Positions 8,834 through 17,384 of a stretch of DNA of 64,000 nucleotides are shown in pieces; the first letter of the stretch is position 1, and every line of letters begins with the position of its first letter. The notes beneath the pieces are model-generated. The model was given only the letters and a program-made list of their open reading frames with translations, did no database searches and was not told the origin of the DNA. Location of the stretch: the NCBI GenBank assembly GCA_023391095.1, contig JAEWBN010000013.1:62001-126000 (forward strand). Direction: 5' to 3'. Source of the stretch: Pseudomonadota bacterium (lineage in GTDB: Bacteria > Pseudomonadota > Alphaproteobacteria > Rhizobiales > Devosiaceae). A program made the position numbers and the translations under genes.

Positions 8834-10273
8834 TCAGCTGGAGCCGGCGCCGTCCTGGCGGACGAAGGCGATGCGCAGCATATTAGTCGCGCCGGGGGTC
8901 CCGAGCGGCACGCCGGCCGTGATGGCAATGCGGTCGCCGGGGCGGGCAAAGCCTTCCTGATAGGCGATGACGCAGGCGCGATCGACCATGTCTTCGAGGT
9001 TCACCGCGTCTTCGGTCTGCACGCAATGGATGCCCCAGACGACCGACAGGCGGCGAATGGTGCGCAGATTGGGTGAGAGCGCGATGATGGGCTTGGATGG
9101 CCGCTCGCGGGCAGCGCGAATGCCGGTCGAGCCCGACGCGGTATAGGTGACGATGGCGGCCAGATCGAGGGTTTCGGCGACCTGGCGGGTGGCGGCCGAA
9201 ATGGCGTCGGCAGCGGTGGCTTCCGGCTCGGTCTGTGCCGCGCGAATGATGCCGCGATAGTTGGCATCGGTTTCGACGGCCGTCGCGACCTTGTTCATGG
9301 TTGCCACGGCCTCCACCGGGTACTGGCCGGAGGCGCTTTCGGCCGAAAGCATGACCGCATCGGCGCCTTCGAAGACGGCAATGGACACGTCCGACACTTC
9401 GGCGCGGGTAGGCACCGGAGCGGTGATCATGGATTCGAGCATCTGGGTGGCCACGACCACCGGCTTGCCGTAGCGGCGGCACATGCGGATCATGCGCTTT
9501 TGCAGGCCGGGCACGGTTTCGAGCGGCAGTTCCACGCCCAGGTCACCGCGTGCCACCATGATGGCGTCGGAGAGCTTGACGATTTCCTCGAGCCGATCGA
9601 TGGCCTGGGGCTTTTCGATCTTGGCCATGACGCCGGCGCGACCCTGAACGATCTTGCGCACGTCGATAATGTCTTCGGGGCGCTGCACGAAGGAAAGGGC
9701 GACCCAGTCCACCTCGGCCTTGAGGGCTTCGAGAAGGTCGGCGTGGTCCTTTTCGGTGAGGGCGCCGGTGGGCAGGAGCGTATCGGGCAGGGACACGCCC
9801 TTCTTGTCCGAAAGCTTGCCGCCATAGACCACTTCGGTCTCGATGGCGCCGCCCCCTACTTTAGTCGCCTTGAGCTGGAGCTTGCCGTCATCCAAAAGCA
9901 GGCGGTCGCCAACGGAAACCGATTCGATGATTTCCGGATGCGGCAGGTAAACACGCTCGGCATTGCCCTGGTCATCGGCCTGGCTATCGAGGGTGAATTT
10001 CTGTCCGGCCACAAGATTGACCGAGCCGCCCGCGAATTTCCACACGCGCAGCTTGGGACCCTGCAGGTCGGCCAGGATGCCGATCGGGTGCTTGAGGCGG
10101 GCTTCGACCGCACGGATGCGCGCCACGGTCTGGTGCAGCAGCTCGTGGCTGGCATGGCTCATGTTGATGCGGAAAACGTCCGCACCAGCCTTGGCCAGCT
10201 CCTCGATCATCTTTTCTTCGTGGCTCGCAGGTCCCAGGGTGGCCAGGATCTTCGCGCGTCTGGTCCGTCTCAT
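8834..10273 (-). CDS. pyk: Pyruvate kinase
   Basis: Glycolytic enzyme of 479 residues that converts phosphoenolpyruvate and ADP to pyruvate and ATP in the cytosol. The N-terminal RTKIxxTLGPAS-like motif (here RAKILATLGPAS), FRINMSH, the metal/PEP site MVARGDLGVELPLE and VVVATQMLESM are all present, with a full-length C-terminal regulatory domain. Its ATG overlaps the stop of the upstream DUF1036 gene (ATGA), implying co-translation. Confidence 0.95.
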   Translation of the reverse strand: MRRTRRAKILATLGPASHEEKMIEELAKAGADVFRINMSHASHELLHQTVARIRAVEARLKHPIGILADLQGPKLRVWKFAGGSVNLVAGQKFTLDSQADDQGNAERVYLPHPEIIESVSVGDRLLLDDGKLQLKATKVGGGAIETEVVYGGKLSDKKGVSLPDTLLPTGALTEKDHADLLEALKAEVDWVALSFVQRPEDIIDVRKIVQGRAGVMAKIEKPQAIDRLEEIVKLSDAIMVARGDLGVELPLETVPGLQKRMIRMCRRYGKPVVVATQMLESMITAPVPTRAEVSDVSIAVFEGADAVMLSAESASGQYPVEAVATMNKVATAVETDANYRGIIRAAQTEPEATAADAISAATRQVAETLDLAAIVTYTASGSTGIRAARERPSKPIIALSPNLRTIRRLSVVWGIHCVQTEDAVNLEDMVDRACVIAYQEGFARPGDRIAITAGVPLGTPGATNMLRIAFVRQDGAGSS

Positions 10274-10839
10274 TGGCTGTCCGTACCTTGGGTCGGTGTG
10301 TTCTCAGGGGCGGGGTCGATGTTGCCCGTTTCCGGATCGACCAGGAATGCAGGGTCTTCGAGATCCTCAGCGCCGTCCGGTCCCACGATTGCGGGGGCGC
10401 TGCCGTCTTCGGTAAGCTGCAGCGTCCAGTCCGTCCGGTTCTGTGTATCGATTTCAAAGAACCCGGTGCGCTCATAGCCCCGCGCAAGGCAATCCTCAAC
10501 CCCGAATATGGTAAAGGTCTGGTCGCGGGTGCACATGAAGACGTCCCCGTCCCAGGCGCCGCCGCCCACATCGTCCACCGCAAAGATGTAATAGAAGCGC
10601 CGTTGCAGGTCGCCCTGATAGAGCACGCGGCAATCGCCGGCCGGCGCCTGCCACCAGCCTTCGCTCATCCAGCCGCGCTCGGCGCGATAGCCCAGGGCGA
10701 TGGAAACCAGGTTTGCGGTTTCGTTGCACACCCGCAGATCGGCATGAGCCGGGGTGGCAAAGGTCATGAAGCCGCCAAGAGCGGCGATCAGCAGGGTGGA
10801 GCCAAGTCGGATGCCGTGCACGAGGAAGCCGGAAAACAT
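10270..10839 (-). CDS. DUF1036 periplasmic protein
   Basis: Protein of 189 residues with a signal peptide (about 1-33, ending TPAHA) followed by the DUF1036 domain: LRVCNETANLVSIALGYR, a tryptophan-rich stretch GWMSEGWWQAPAGDCRVL, and YYIFAVD. Conserved cysteines suggest disulfides in the periplasm. The function is unknown. A TTG start at 10884 is in frame, but ATG 10839 directly precedes the hydrophobic signal core. Translational overlap with pyk and proximity to gapR is, from memory, a common gene order in this bacterial order. Confidence 0.85.
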   Translation of the reverse strand: MFSGFLVHGIRLGSTLLIAALGGFMTFATPAHADLRVCNETANLVSIALGYRAERGWMSEGWWQAPAGDCRVLYQGDLQRRFYYIFAVDDVGGGAWDGDVFMCTRDQTFTIFGVEDCLARGYERTGFFEIDTQNRTDWTLQLTEDGSAPAIVGPDGAEDLEDPAFLVDPETGNIDPAPENTPTQGTDSQ

Positions 10840-11096
10840 GGATAAATCTCGTTCTGTTTGAGCCGATGCGGGCGACGAGGTCAATGGCTAAAGGGCCGCC
10901 GAAACCGAATTGCAGCGTTGAGCCGGCTGACCGCAGAAATGTGACCGGCATGGGGCAATGGGGCGGGGGAAGGTGTGTGGATTGGATCACAAAAGGGTTG
11001 AACGCGCTGCGGGCTTGAGGTTCATGGGCGCCACGATATTCCCAAGACTTGACCGGCGCCGGTTGCGGCCGATCTGCCGGCGATAGAGAGGTAGCC

Positions 11097-11357
11097 ATGG
11101 CGGTTGAAGACAGCGTTGCGCAGGACCAGCTGCGCGCATTCATCGAGCGCATCGAGCGCATGGAAGAAGAAAAGGCGGCCATCGCTGCCGACATCAAGGA
11201 AATCTATGCCGAAGCCAAGGGCAACGGCTTCGATACCAAAGTGCTGCGCAAGATCGTGTCCATCCGCAAGCAGGATGCCAATGAGCGCATGGAGCAGGAA
11301 GCGCTGCTCGAGCTCTATATGTCGGCCCTGGGCATGGTCGAGGCGCCGGAGCGCTGA
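11097..11357 (+). CDS. gapR: Nucleoid-associated protein GapR (DUF2312/UPF0335)
   Basis: An 86-residue coiled-coil protein with the family core AIAADIKEIYAEAKGNGFD, then a basic helical segment (KVLRKIVSIRKQDANERM). In Caulobacter GapR binds overtwisted AT-rich DNA ahead of replication and transcription, helps topoisomerases and is needed for normal chromosome segregation. The Caulobacter protein has very similar length and pattern. ATG 11097 follows GAGAGGTAG. A GTG start at 11049 gives an extra segment not found in the family. Confidence 0.9.
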   Translation: MAVEDSVAQDQLRAFIERIERMEEEKAAIAADIKEIYAEAKGNGFDTKVLRKIVSIRKQDANERMEQEALLELYMSALGMVEAPER

Positions 11358-11372
11358 TCAGAGAGAAACGAG

Positions 11373-11390
11373 CGGGTCCGGTGGGGCCCG
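11373..11390 (+). terminator. Terminator after gapR
   Basis: CGGGTCC pairs with GGGCCCG around GGTG (one T-G pair), then TTCTGCTTTT. It lies 15 bases after the gapR stop. The weak U-tract lowers certainty. Confidence 0.5.
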
Positions 11391-11468
11391 TTCTGCTTTT
11401 CGGGCACAGGATTTTGCCAAGCGTGAGCACAGCGGCTAGTGTTTTCGCGCAGCCGGAACTCAAGCGTC

Positions 11469-11930
11469 ATGTCCCCCTTGCCCACCCAAACTTCTGCCCG
11501 CCTCGATGACCTCCAGACCGGGACCGCGACCGGCGCCATGGGCTATCGGTTGCGGCGGGCGCAGCTCAACGTCTTCCAGAAATTTCTCTCGGTCTTCGAC
11601 GCGCTGAAACTGCGGCCGGCCGAATATTCGGTGCTGGTGATGATCGGGGACAATCCGGGGCGCAAGCAGACCGAGATTGCCGAAGTGCTGGGCATCAAGC
11701 GCGCCAATTTCGTGACGCTCGTGCATGGACTCGAAGAGCGCGGGCTGGTGGAGCGGGTGCCCTCGCTTGCCGACAAGCGCGCCAATGCGCTGCACCTCAC
11801 GGCTGATGGCGTGGCCTTTCTGGCCCATGCCCGCAGCATGCATGACGCGCTGGAAGCCGAGCTTGTGGCGCGCCTCGGCGGTGCGGAGGCGCGCGACCAG
11901 CTGCTGGCGCTCCTGTCGCGGCTTACCTGA
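11469..11930 (+). CDS. MarR-family regulator, probable sensor for hydroxycinnamate catabolism
   Basis: Winged-helix protein of 153 residues. It has the recognition segment KQTEIAEVLGIKRANFVTLV and a wing VERVPSLADKRANALHLT. MarR proteins of the HcaR/CouR/FerR kind bind hydroxycinnamoyl-CoA and control aromatic-acid genes; this gene converges on and overlaps by eight bases the last gene of such an operon, so it is the obvious candidate regulator. ATG 11469 is preferred over GTG 11439, which adds ten atypical residues. The ligand is inferred only from position. Confidence 0.8.
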   Translation: MSPLPTQTSARLDDLQTGTATGAMGYRLRRAQLNVFQKFLSVFDALKLRPAEYSVLVMIGDNPGRKQTEIAEVLGIKRANFVTLVHGLEERGLVERVPSLADKRANALHLTADGVAFLAHARSMHDALEAELVARLGGAEARDQLLALLSRLT

Positions 11931-12711
11931 AAACCGGGGGGCGCTTTTCGAGAAAGGCGCGCAGGCCCTCTTCGGCATCGGGGCCGGTCTGGCTCAGCGC
12001 AGCGGTGAGGCTTTCGGCATAAAGGCCGGCATCGGGCGGCATGGTACTGATCTGGGCGATGGCCTGGATGATGAAGCCGTTGATGGTGGGCGAGTTCTTC
12101 GCAATGCGCTCGGCCAGCTCGAACGCCTTTGCCAGCGCGCCGCCTTCGGGGACGGTGTGATGGGCAAGGCCCAGCCGTTCGCCTTCGATGCCGGAATAGG
12201 TGCGTCCGGTCAGCATCATTTCGGTCATGCGGTCGGCGCCGATCAGCCGGGAAATGCGCACCGAGCCACCCCCGCCGACGAAAATGCCGCGCAGGCCCTC
12301 GGGCATCTGGAAGCGCACGGTTTCCTCGGCCACGCGCACGTGGCAGGTGGCGGCCATTTCGAGCCCGCCGCCCATGACCGCGCCATTCATGGCCGCGATG
12401 ACGGGGATGGTGGAATTGGCCAAAAGCGCCATCACGCGGTGCCAGTTGCGCGAATGGGCCATGACCTCGAGCGGCTGGCGGGCCACGTGTTGCGAGAGAT
12501 CGAGGCCGGAGGAAAAGTGCCCGCCGGCGCCTGATATGACGATGGCGCGTATGCCCCCGGGGACGTTGGAGAAGAACGCGTCGAGGGCCGCGATCAACTC
12601 GTCATTGAGCGCGTTGCGCTTTTCGGGGCGGTTGAGGGTGAGATGGGCAATGTTGCCCTTCTGCTCGATAACAAGGACGGCGTTCATCGCCTGTGCTTCC
12701 AGCGCGCTCAT
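11923..12711 (-). CDS. Enoyl-CoA hydratase/isomerase (crotonase family)
   Basis: Crotonase-fold enzyme of 262 residues, last gene of the five-gene operon. Oxyanion-hole segments are FSSGLDLSQHV and NGAVMGGGLEMA; the glutamate in GGGLEM and the one in FQMPEGLRGIF are candidate catalytic acids. It most likely adds water to hydroxycinnamoyl-CoA to give the beta-hydroxy intermediate. A lyase-type hydroxycinnamoyl-CoA hydratase is possible, but the dehydrogenase and thiolase next to it argue for a beta-oxidative route. Its ATG overlaps the thioesterase stop (ATGA). Confidence 0.85.
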   Translation of the reverse strand: MSALEAQAMNAVLVIEQKGNIAHLTLNRPEKRNALNDELIAALDAFFSNVPGGIRAIVISGAGGHFSSGLDLSQHVARQPLEVMAHSRNWHRVMALLANSTIPVIAAMNGAVMGGGLEMAATCHVRVAEETVRFQMPEGLRGIFVGGGGSVRISRLIGADRMTEMMLTGRTYSGIEGERLGLAHHTVPEGGALAKAFELAERIAKNSPTINGFIIQAIAQISTMPPDAGLYAESLTAALSQTGPDAEEGLRAFLEKRPPVFR

Positions 12712-13124
12712 GCGGCCCCCAGGAGTTTGCGGACATCGTCGGGCAGCGGGGCGGAGCGAATGGCTCCATCCTCGCCACGCACGACCCAGACGCGCTTTTC
12801 ATGTGCTTCGATGGCTGTTTCGCCGTCGCGTATCAGCGTGTGTTTGACCCCGAAACTGGAGCGGCCCAGTTCCGTGATTTCGGAGCGGATTTCGACGACG
12901 TCGCCGAAAGTGGACGGCTTGATGAAGCGCGCCCCGGTGTCGACCATGGGGATGCCCAGGATGCCGTAATGGTCGAGCCAGTTGCGCTTGTGCATGGCAA
13001 AGGCGGCCGAGAGCATGGCCGCGGTGGCATTGTCGAAGAAGCGGAAATAGTTCGGGTAGTAGACAATGCCGGCCGGGTCGCAATCGCCGAACTGGATCTC
13101 GACTTTGGTGGTGTGGGTGAACAT
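12708..13124 (-). CDS. 4-hydroxybenzoyl-CoA-type thioesterase (hotdog fold)
   Basis: Hotdog-fold acyl-CoA thioesterase of 138 residues. The active-site motif DCDPAGIVYYPNYFRFFD places the nucleophilic/catalytic aspartate at D16, as in 4-hydroxybenzoyl-CoA thioesterase. In this operon it would release free hydroxybenzoate or vanillate from the aroyl-CoA produced by the thiolase, recycling CoA. Eight bases separate it from the upstream SDR gene and four bases overlap the downstream hydratase. Confidence 0.85.
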   Translation of the reverse strand: MFTHTTKVEIQFGDCDPAGIVYYPNYFRFFDNATAAMLSAAFAMHKRNWLDHYGILGIPMVDTGARFIKPSTFGDVVEIRSEITELGRSSFGVKHTLIRDGETAIEAHEKRVWVVRGEDGAIRSAPLPDDVRKLLGAA

Positions 13125-13132
13125 GAGTGATC

Positions 13133-13894
13133 CTATTTCGCGGCCATGCGCAGGGCGCCGTCGAGGCGGACCACTTCGCCGTTGAGATAGTCATTTTCGA
13201 CCATGGCGCGTACGAGCGCCGCAAATTCGCTGGGCTTGCCGAGGCGCGGCGGATTGGGGATGGCGGCGGCGAGCCCGTCCTGAACCTCCTGCGGCAGCTC
13301 GGCCAGCAGCGGGGTGAGGAACAGCCCCGGCGCGATGGTCAGAACGCGGATGCCGAAGCGGGCCAGTTCGCGGGCTGCGGGCAGGGTGAGCGCGACTATG
13401 CCACCCTTGGATGCAGCATAGGCGGCCTGACCGATCTGTCCATCATAGGCAGCGACGGAAGCGGTCGAGATGATGACGCCGCGCTGGCCATTGGCGTCGG
13501 GCTCGGCTAGCGACATGGCATGGGCGCAAAGGCGCATCATGTTGAAGCTGCCCACGAGATTGACGTTGATGACCTTGGCAAACGCATCCAGCGCCATCGG
13601 CCCTTCGCGGCCAACGATACGCGACGCTGTGCCGATGCCGGCGCAATTGACCAGCACTGTGGGGGCACCCAGCGCCGCGACTGCGGCATTGACGGCCGCT
13701 TCGGCGCTGTCGGCACTGGCAACATCGACGGCGAAGAAGTGGCCGCCCAGTTCGCGGGCCATGGCTTCGCCCTTGTCGGCGTCGCGGTCAAAGATTGCCG
13801 CCCGGGCTCCCGCCCCCACGAGAGCCCGCGCGGTCTCGGCGCCCAGCCCGGAGGCGGCGCCTGTCACGAAAACCGTCTTGCCCGAAATATCCAT
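13133..13894 (-). CDS. Short-chain dehydrogenase, 3-hydroxyacyl-CoA dehydrogenase type
   Basis: SDR enzyme of 253 residues with cofactor motif TGAASGLG (11-18), NCAG at 83-86, and catalytic S146, Y159 and K163 in YAASK. It resembles the type-10 17-beta-HSD / 3-hydroxyacyl-CoA dehydrogenase group, which oxidises beta-hydroxyacyl-CoA with NAD. Here it would form the aryl beta-ketoacyl-CoA. An acidic residue (D36 region, IFDRDAD) after beta-2 suggests NAD rather than NADP. It shares one base with the thiolase stop (TAATG). Confidence 0.85.
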   Translation of the reverse strand: MDISGKTVFVTGAASGLGAETARALVGAGARAAIFDRDADKGEAMARELGGHFFAVDVASADSAEAAVNAAVAALGAPTVLVNCAGIGTASRIVGREGPMALDAFAKVINVNLVGSFNMMRLCAHAMSLAEPDANGQRGVIISTASVAAYDGQIGQAAYAASKGGIVALTLPAARELARFGIRVLTIAPGLFLTPLLAELPQEVQDGLAAAIPNPPRLGKPSEFAALVRAMVENDYLNGEVVRLDGALRMAAK

Positions 13895-15135
13895 TATGCG
13901 GCCTCGGTGTTTTCGAGCAGCAGCGCAATGCCCTGACCGCCGCCGATACAGGCCGAGGCGATGCCATAGCGGATGTTGGAGCGCTTGAGTTCGAGCGCCA
14001 GCGTCAGGCCCAGGCGGATGCCGGTGACACCAAGCGGATGGCCGATGGCAATTGCGCCGCCATTGACGTTGAGCTTGTCTTCGTCGAGGCCCAGTTCGTC
14101 GACGCAGGCGAGGATCTGGGCGCCAAAGGCCTCGTTGATCTCGATGCGGCCGATTTGGTCGAGCGTCAGGCCTGCCGTTTCCAGCACGGCGCGAATGGCC
14201 GGGGCGGGGCCGATCCCCATGATCTGCGGCGGCACGCCGATGGCTGCGCTGGCAACAATCCGGGCCAGCGGCTTGTGACCATTGGCGCGGGCATAGGCAG
14301 AGGAAGCGACCAGCACCGCACCGGCACCGTCGACGATGGCCGAGGAATTGCCGCCGGTCTGGACGCCACCAAAGGCGGGACGCAGCTTGGCGAGCACCTC
14401 ATAGGGCGACGGGCGGATATGGCTGTCGGTATCGACGCTGTCGACGCCGCGCGGTAGCTTGATGCCGCGCTTGTCGATGCCCTCGATTTCGAAGCTCTCC
14501 GTCGTCACCGCGACGATTTCCTCGGCGAGGATACCGGCGTCGCGGGCCGCGATGGCGCGGTTGAAGCTGCGCTCGGCAAAGCGGTCCACGCGTTCGCGGG
14601 AGATGTTGTACTGCCTGGCGAGGTTTTCCGCCGTGTCGCCCATGTTGACGCAACCGGCGGGGTCATAGAGCGCTTCCCAGAGGAAGTCCTTGAACTCGAC
14701 CTTGCCCATGGTGAAGCCGTTGCGGTGGGTATAGGCCGCGATGGGATTGCGGCTCATGGACTCGCAACCGGCCGCAAGGGTGAGATGGACGCGGCCGAGC
14801 GACACTGAATCTGCCGCCTGTGCGATCACCTCAAGCCCGGTGCCGCAAATGCGCTGCACGAGATGGGCCGGAGCCTCGATCGGCGCGCCGGCATAAAGGC
14901 CGATATGGCGCGGCGTGACATAGGCGTCAAAGGACGCCTGCGCCATGGAGCCGGCAATGGTGTGGCCGATGTCGCCGGCTTTCACGCCGGTCTTTTCGAT
15001 GGCCGCGCGGGCGGCCTTGATGCCCAGATCGATCGGGGAAATCTCGGCAAAGGCACCGCGATAATCCACGAAGGGCGTGCGCGCGCCGCCCAGCAGCCAG
15101 GCGTCGTCAAAGGTGAGGCGGAGGCCTTTGCTCAT
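13894..15135 (-). CDS. Thiolase (acetyl-CoA C-acyltransferase)
   Basis: Thiolase of 413 residues. The nucleophilic cysteine is C97 in RICGTG, followed by NEAFGAQ, GGAIAIGHPLG and the second catalytic cysteine in SACIGGGQG. It would cleave the aryl beta-ketoacyl-CoA into aroyl-CoA plus acetyl-CoA. It sits directly after the CoA ligase gene with a three-base gap, in an operon where every other step of a side-chain beta-oxidation is encoded. Simple acetyl-CoA acetyltransferase activity cannot be ruled out from the sequence. Confidence 0.88.
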   Translation of the reverse strand: MSKGLRLTFDDAWLLGGARTPFVDYRGAFAEISPIDLGIKAARAAIEKTGVKAGDIGHTIAGSMAQASFDAYVTPRHIGLYAGAPIEAPAHLVQRICGTGLEVIAQAADSVSLGRVHLTLAAGCESMSRNPIAAYTHRNGFTMGKVEFKDFLWEALYDPAGCVNMGDTAENLARQYNISRERVDRFAERSFNRAIAARDAGILAEEIVAVTTESFEIEGIDKRGIKLPRGVDSVDTDSHIRPSPYEVLAKLRPAFGGVQTGGNSSAIVDGAGAVLVASSAYARANGHKPLARIVASAAIGVPPQIMGIGPAPAIRAVLETAGLTLDQIGRIEINEAFGAQILACVDELGLDEDKLNVNGGAIAIGHPLGVTGIRLGLTLALELKRSNIRYGIASACIGGGQGIALLLENTEAA

Positions 15136-15138
15136 GGA

Positions 15139-16998
15139 TCAGGAGCCTTTCCGGGGGCAGAGAATGATGTTCGCGTCTGGTGCTGCGGCGTAGAGCGCCT
15201 CGACCAGTTCAGCGCGATGGGCACGCACGGCGCGTTGATTGATCGAGCCCTTGTCGGTGACCTCGCCCTTGTCGATATCGGGCAGGGCTTCCATGATGAG
15301 GGCTCGCGCCACGTGGTTGGAACTGCCCGTTGCCTTATGGGCCAGAGCCTGCAGACATTCGCAGAATTTCTGGTGCACGGCTGGATGGGCGATGATGGTC
15401 GCCGCATCGGTATCGGCGGGCAGGCCGGCATGGCGGGCACAGGCGCCCAGATCGGGGAAGATCATGGCGCCGATATAGTTGAGGTCGAGCCCGGTCAGCA
15501 CGACGTCGCGGATCAGCGGCGCACAGGCACTGATAACCGAAGTACGGACGGCCGCGAAGTTGACCCAGGTGCCGGTCGAGAGCTTGAAATCTTCGGTAAC
15601 CCGGCCATCAAAGATCAGGCCCTTGCCGAGATCATCAGGGTCGGCAAAGCGCACCGCGTCGCCGATCATGTAGAAGCCTTCCTCGTCAAAGGCCTCCGCC
15701 GTCTTGGCGGCGTCGCGCCAATAGCCCGGCGTGACATTGGGCCCCTTGAGGCGCAGTTCGGTCTTGTCGCCATTGGGCACGAGCTTGACCTCCATGCCGG
15801 CAGCGGGCAGGCCGATATGGCCGGCTTCGGAGACGGGCCAGGTCGTGGTGAAAGCAAAGGGGGCCGTCTCGGTCGAGCCATAGCCGGTGATGATCAGCAC
15901 GCGCTGTCCGGTTTCCTCGCGCGCGGCGCGGTCGAGGCCATCGAAGACGTGCTGGGAAAGGCCGGCGCCGGCATATTGCAGGATTTTCAGCTTGGCGAAG
16001 AGATTTCGCCGGGCTTCGGGATGCTCGTCAAAGGCGGCGACGAGGAATTCATAGGCTTTGGGGACGTTGGTGAAGAAGGTGGGCTGCACCGTCTTAAGAT
16101 TTTCCAGCGTGCGGCCAAAGCGGGCCGGGGTCGGCTGGCCATCGTCGATATAGAAGCTGCCGCCATTGTAGATGGCGATGCCGGTATTGTGGCTGCCGCC
16201 CGCAACGTGGTTCCACGGCATCCAGTCAAGCAGGACGGGCGGCTCATCCCTAAAGAAGGCCAAGGCCGTGCGGATCATTTCCTGGTTGCAGGCCATCATC
16301 CGGTTGGTGGTGATGACGCCCTTGGGCAGGCCCGTCGAACCCGAGGTGAAGAGGAATTTCGCAATCGTATCGGGCGTGATCTCGTCATGGGCGGCCACCA
16401 CTTCACCCGTGACCGGCGTCTGGAGAAGATCGTCGAAAATGTGGACCGGCCGGCCGTCGATGGGGTTGGAGCGGACGATCAACGGGATTTCGGGGCCGAA
16501 TGCGGCTTTGATGGCGGGGGCAAAGCGTTCGCCGTCGCTGGCATAGATCATGCCGGGCGTCAGCAGCGCGGCGATGTGCTTGAGCTTACCGAAATCGGTG
16601 GAGACCAGCGAATACGCCGGGGAAATGGGGGCATAGGGAATGCCCACCCAGATGGCGGCGAGCCCCAGCAGGAAATGCTCGATCTCATTGCCGGAGATGA
16701 TGATCAGCGGGCGCTCGGCGGAGAGGTTGGCATCGAGCAGGGCCTGGGCCAATGGTTTGATGCGCGCCAGCACTTGGGAAAAGGTCAGTTCGCGCCAGCC
16801 ATCCCCGAGACGGTCGGCAATCAGCACCTGATCGGGCGTGCGCCCCGCCCAGTCTTCGAGCGCATCGCCAATGGAGCGCGGATAGGGCGCCAGCGTTTCG
16901 ACGGAGCGAATGACGGTGCTGCCGTCGGCGCGCGTTTGGGCCGCGGCCGCCATGTTTCCGAGCCGGACCGGGCGGATCGGCGCCATGTGATCGTTCAT
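15139..16998 (-). CDS. fcs: Feruloyl-CoA synthase (hydroxycinnamate CoA ligase)
   Basis: Adenylate-forming CoA ligase of 619 residues. The P-loop-like motif FTSGSTGLPKG is at about 217-227, then DWMPWNHVAGGSHN, the adenine motif GYGSTETAPFA, and the hinge region IFDGRVTEDFKLSTG, characteristic of the long feruloyl-CoA synthase group rather than short 4-coumarate ligases. It activates ferulate, p-coumarate or caffeate with ATP and CoA. ATG 16998 is chosen because GGGAGG lies seven bases upstream; an earlier ATG at 17013 has no such site. First gene of the operon. Confidence 0.9.
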   Translation of the reverse strand: MNDHMAPIRPVRLGNMAAAAQTRADGSTVIRSVETLAPYPRSIGDALEDWAGRTPDQVLIADRLGDGWRELTFSQVLARIKPLAQALLDANLSAERPLIIISGNEIEHFLLGLAAIWVGIPYAPISPAYSLVSTDFGKLKHIAALLTPGMIYASDGERFAPAIKAAFGPEIPLIVRSNPIDGRPVHIFDDLLQTPVTGEVVAAHDEITPDTIAKFLFTSGSTGLPKGVITTNRMMACNQEMIRTALAFFRDEPPVLLDWMPWNHVAGGSHNTGIAIYNGGSFYIDDGQPTPARFGRTLENLKTVQPTFFTNVPKAYEFLVAAFDEHPEARRNLFAKLKILQYAGAGLSQHVFDGLDRAAREETGQRVLIITGYGSTETAPFAFTTTWPVSEAGHIGLPAAGMEVKLVPNGDKTELRLKGPNVTPGYWRDAAKTAEAFDEEGFYMIGDAVRFADPDDLGKGLIFDGRVTEDFKLSTGTWVNFAAVRTSVISACAPLIRDVVLTGLDLNYIGAMIFPDLGACARHAGLPADTDAATIIAHPAVHQKFCECLQALAHKATGSSNHVARALIMEALPDIDKGEVTDKGSINQRAVRAHRAELVEALYAAAPDANIILCPRKGS

Positions 16999-17019
16999 GA
17001 GTTCCTCCCTCATGAGATT

Positions 17020-17049
17020 GTTATATCACATATCTAATTTGGGTGGCAA
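17020..17049 (-). promoter_or_regulatory. Promoter and possible MarR operator of the hydroxycinnamate operon
   Basis: On the minus strand TTGCCA (17049-17044) and TATAAC (17025-17020) are 18 bases apart. The AT-rich spacer holds the symmetric core ATATGTGATAT. MarR proteins typically bind such palindromes between -35 and -10. Spacing and location fit; binding is inferred. Confidence 0.5.
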
Positions 17050-17076
17050 GCAGCTCCGCCGGGGCCGATGGCAGCG

Positions 17077-17304
17077 TCAAACGAAAATGTCGAGGAGGGC
17101 TCTGGACATGTCGCGGGCGGTCTCGACCACTTTGGCATTGGCCTTGAAGTCGGTCTTGGCCTCTATGACGTTGACCATTTCGGCGCTCAGGTCGACCTCC
17201 TCAAGGCCGGTGCCGATGCGGGCGATGCGGCCGGCGCTCTGCTCCAGCTGCTGGCTGGCCCGCTGCATGCCGGCGGCGCCGACGGATATTCCGGAAATGG
17301 ACAT
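17077..17304 (-). CDS. Flagellar basal-body rod C-terminal domain-like small protein
   Basis: A 75-residue protein. The C-terminal half, EAKTDFKANAKVVETARDMS, matches the conserved end of flagellar rod/hook proteins (FlgC/FlgG type: EAQRAYEANAKVI-like), and the N-terminus SGISVGAAGMQRASQQLEQSA looks like the rod N-terminal helix, with the central domain missing. It may be a minimal rod-related protein or a relic of one. No other flagellar gene is in the window. It probably assembles as a short helical pair, but the role is unknown. Confidence 0.6.
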   Translation of the reverse strand: MSISGISVGAAGMQRASQQLEQSAGRIARIGTGLEEVDLSAEMVNVIEAKTDFKANAKVVETARDMSRALLDIFV

Positions 17305-17384
17305 GCGGGGGCTCCTGGGCGCATCTGATGGCAGTTAGCCGCCAGATGCGTTGAGGAAGCGTTAGGTCCGGCGGTGCAATTGGC

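Noticed and set aside
11923..12711. Assignment as the lyase-type feruloyl-CoA hydratase (ech) that yields vanillin
   Set aside because: Dehydrogenase, thiolase and thioesterase genes in the same operon and no aldehyde dehydrogenase favour plain hydratase action; kept as an alternative only.
14863..17037. A 724-codon open frame on the plus strand opposite the feruloyl-CoA synthase and thiolase genes
   Set aside because: It is antisense to two unmistakable enzymes and has the Gly/Asp/His/Arg-rich composition typical of shadow frames in GC-rich DNA.
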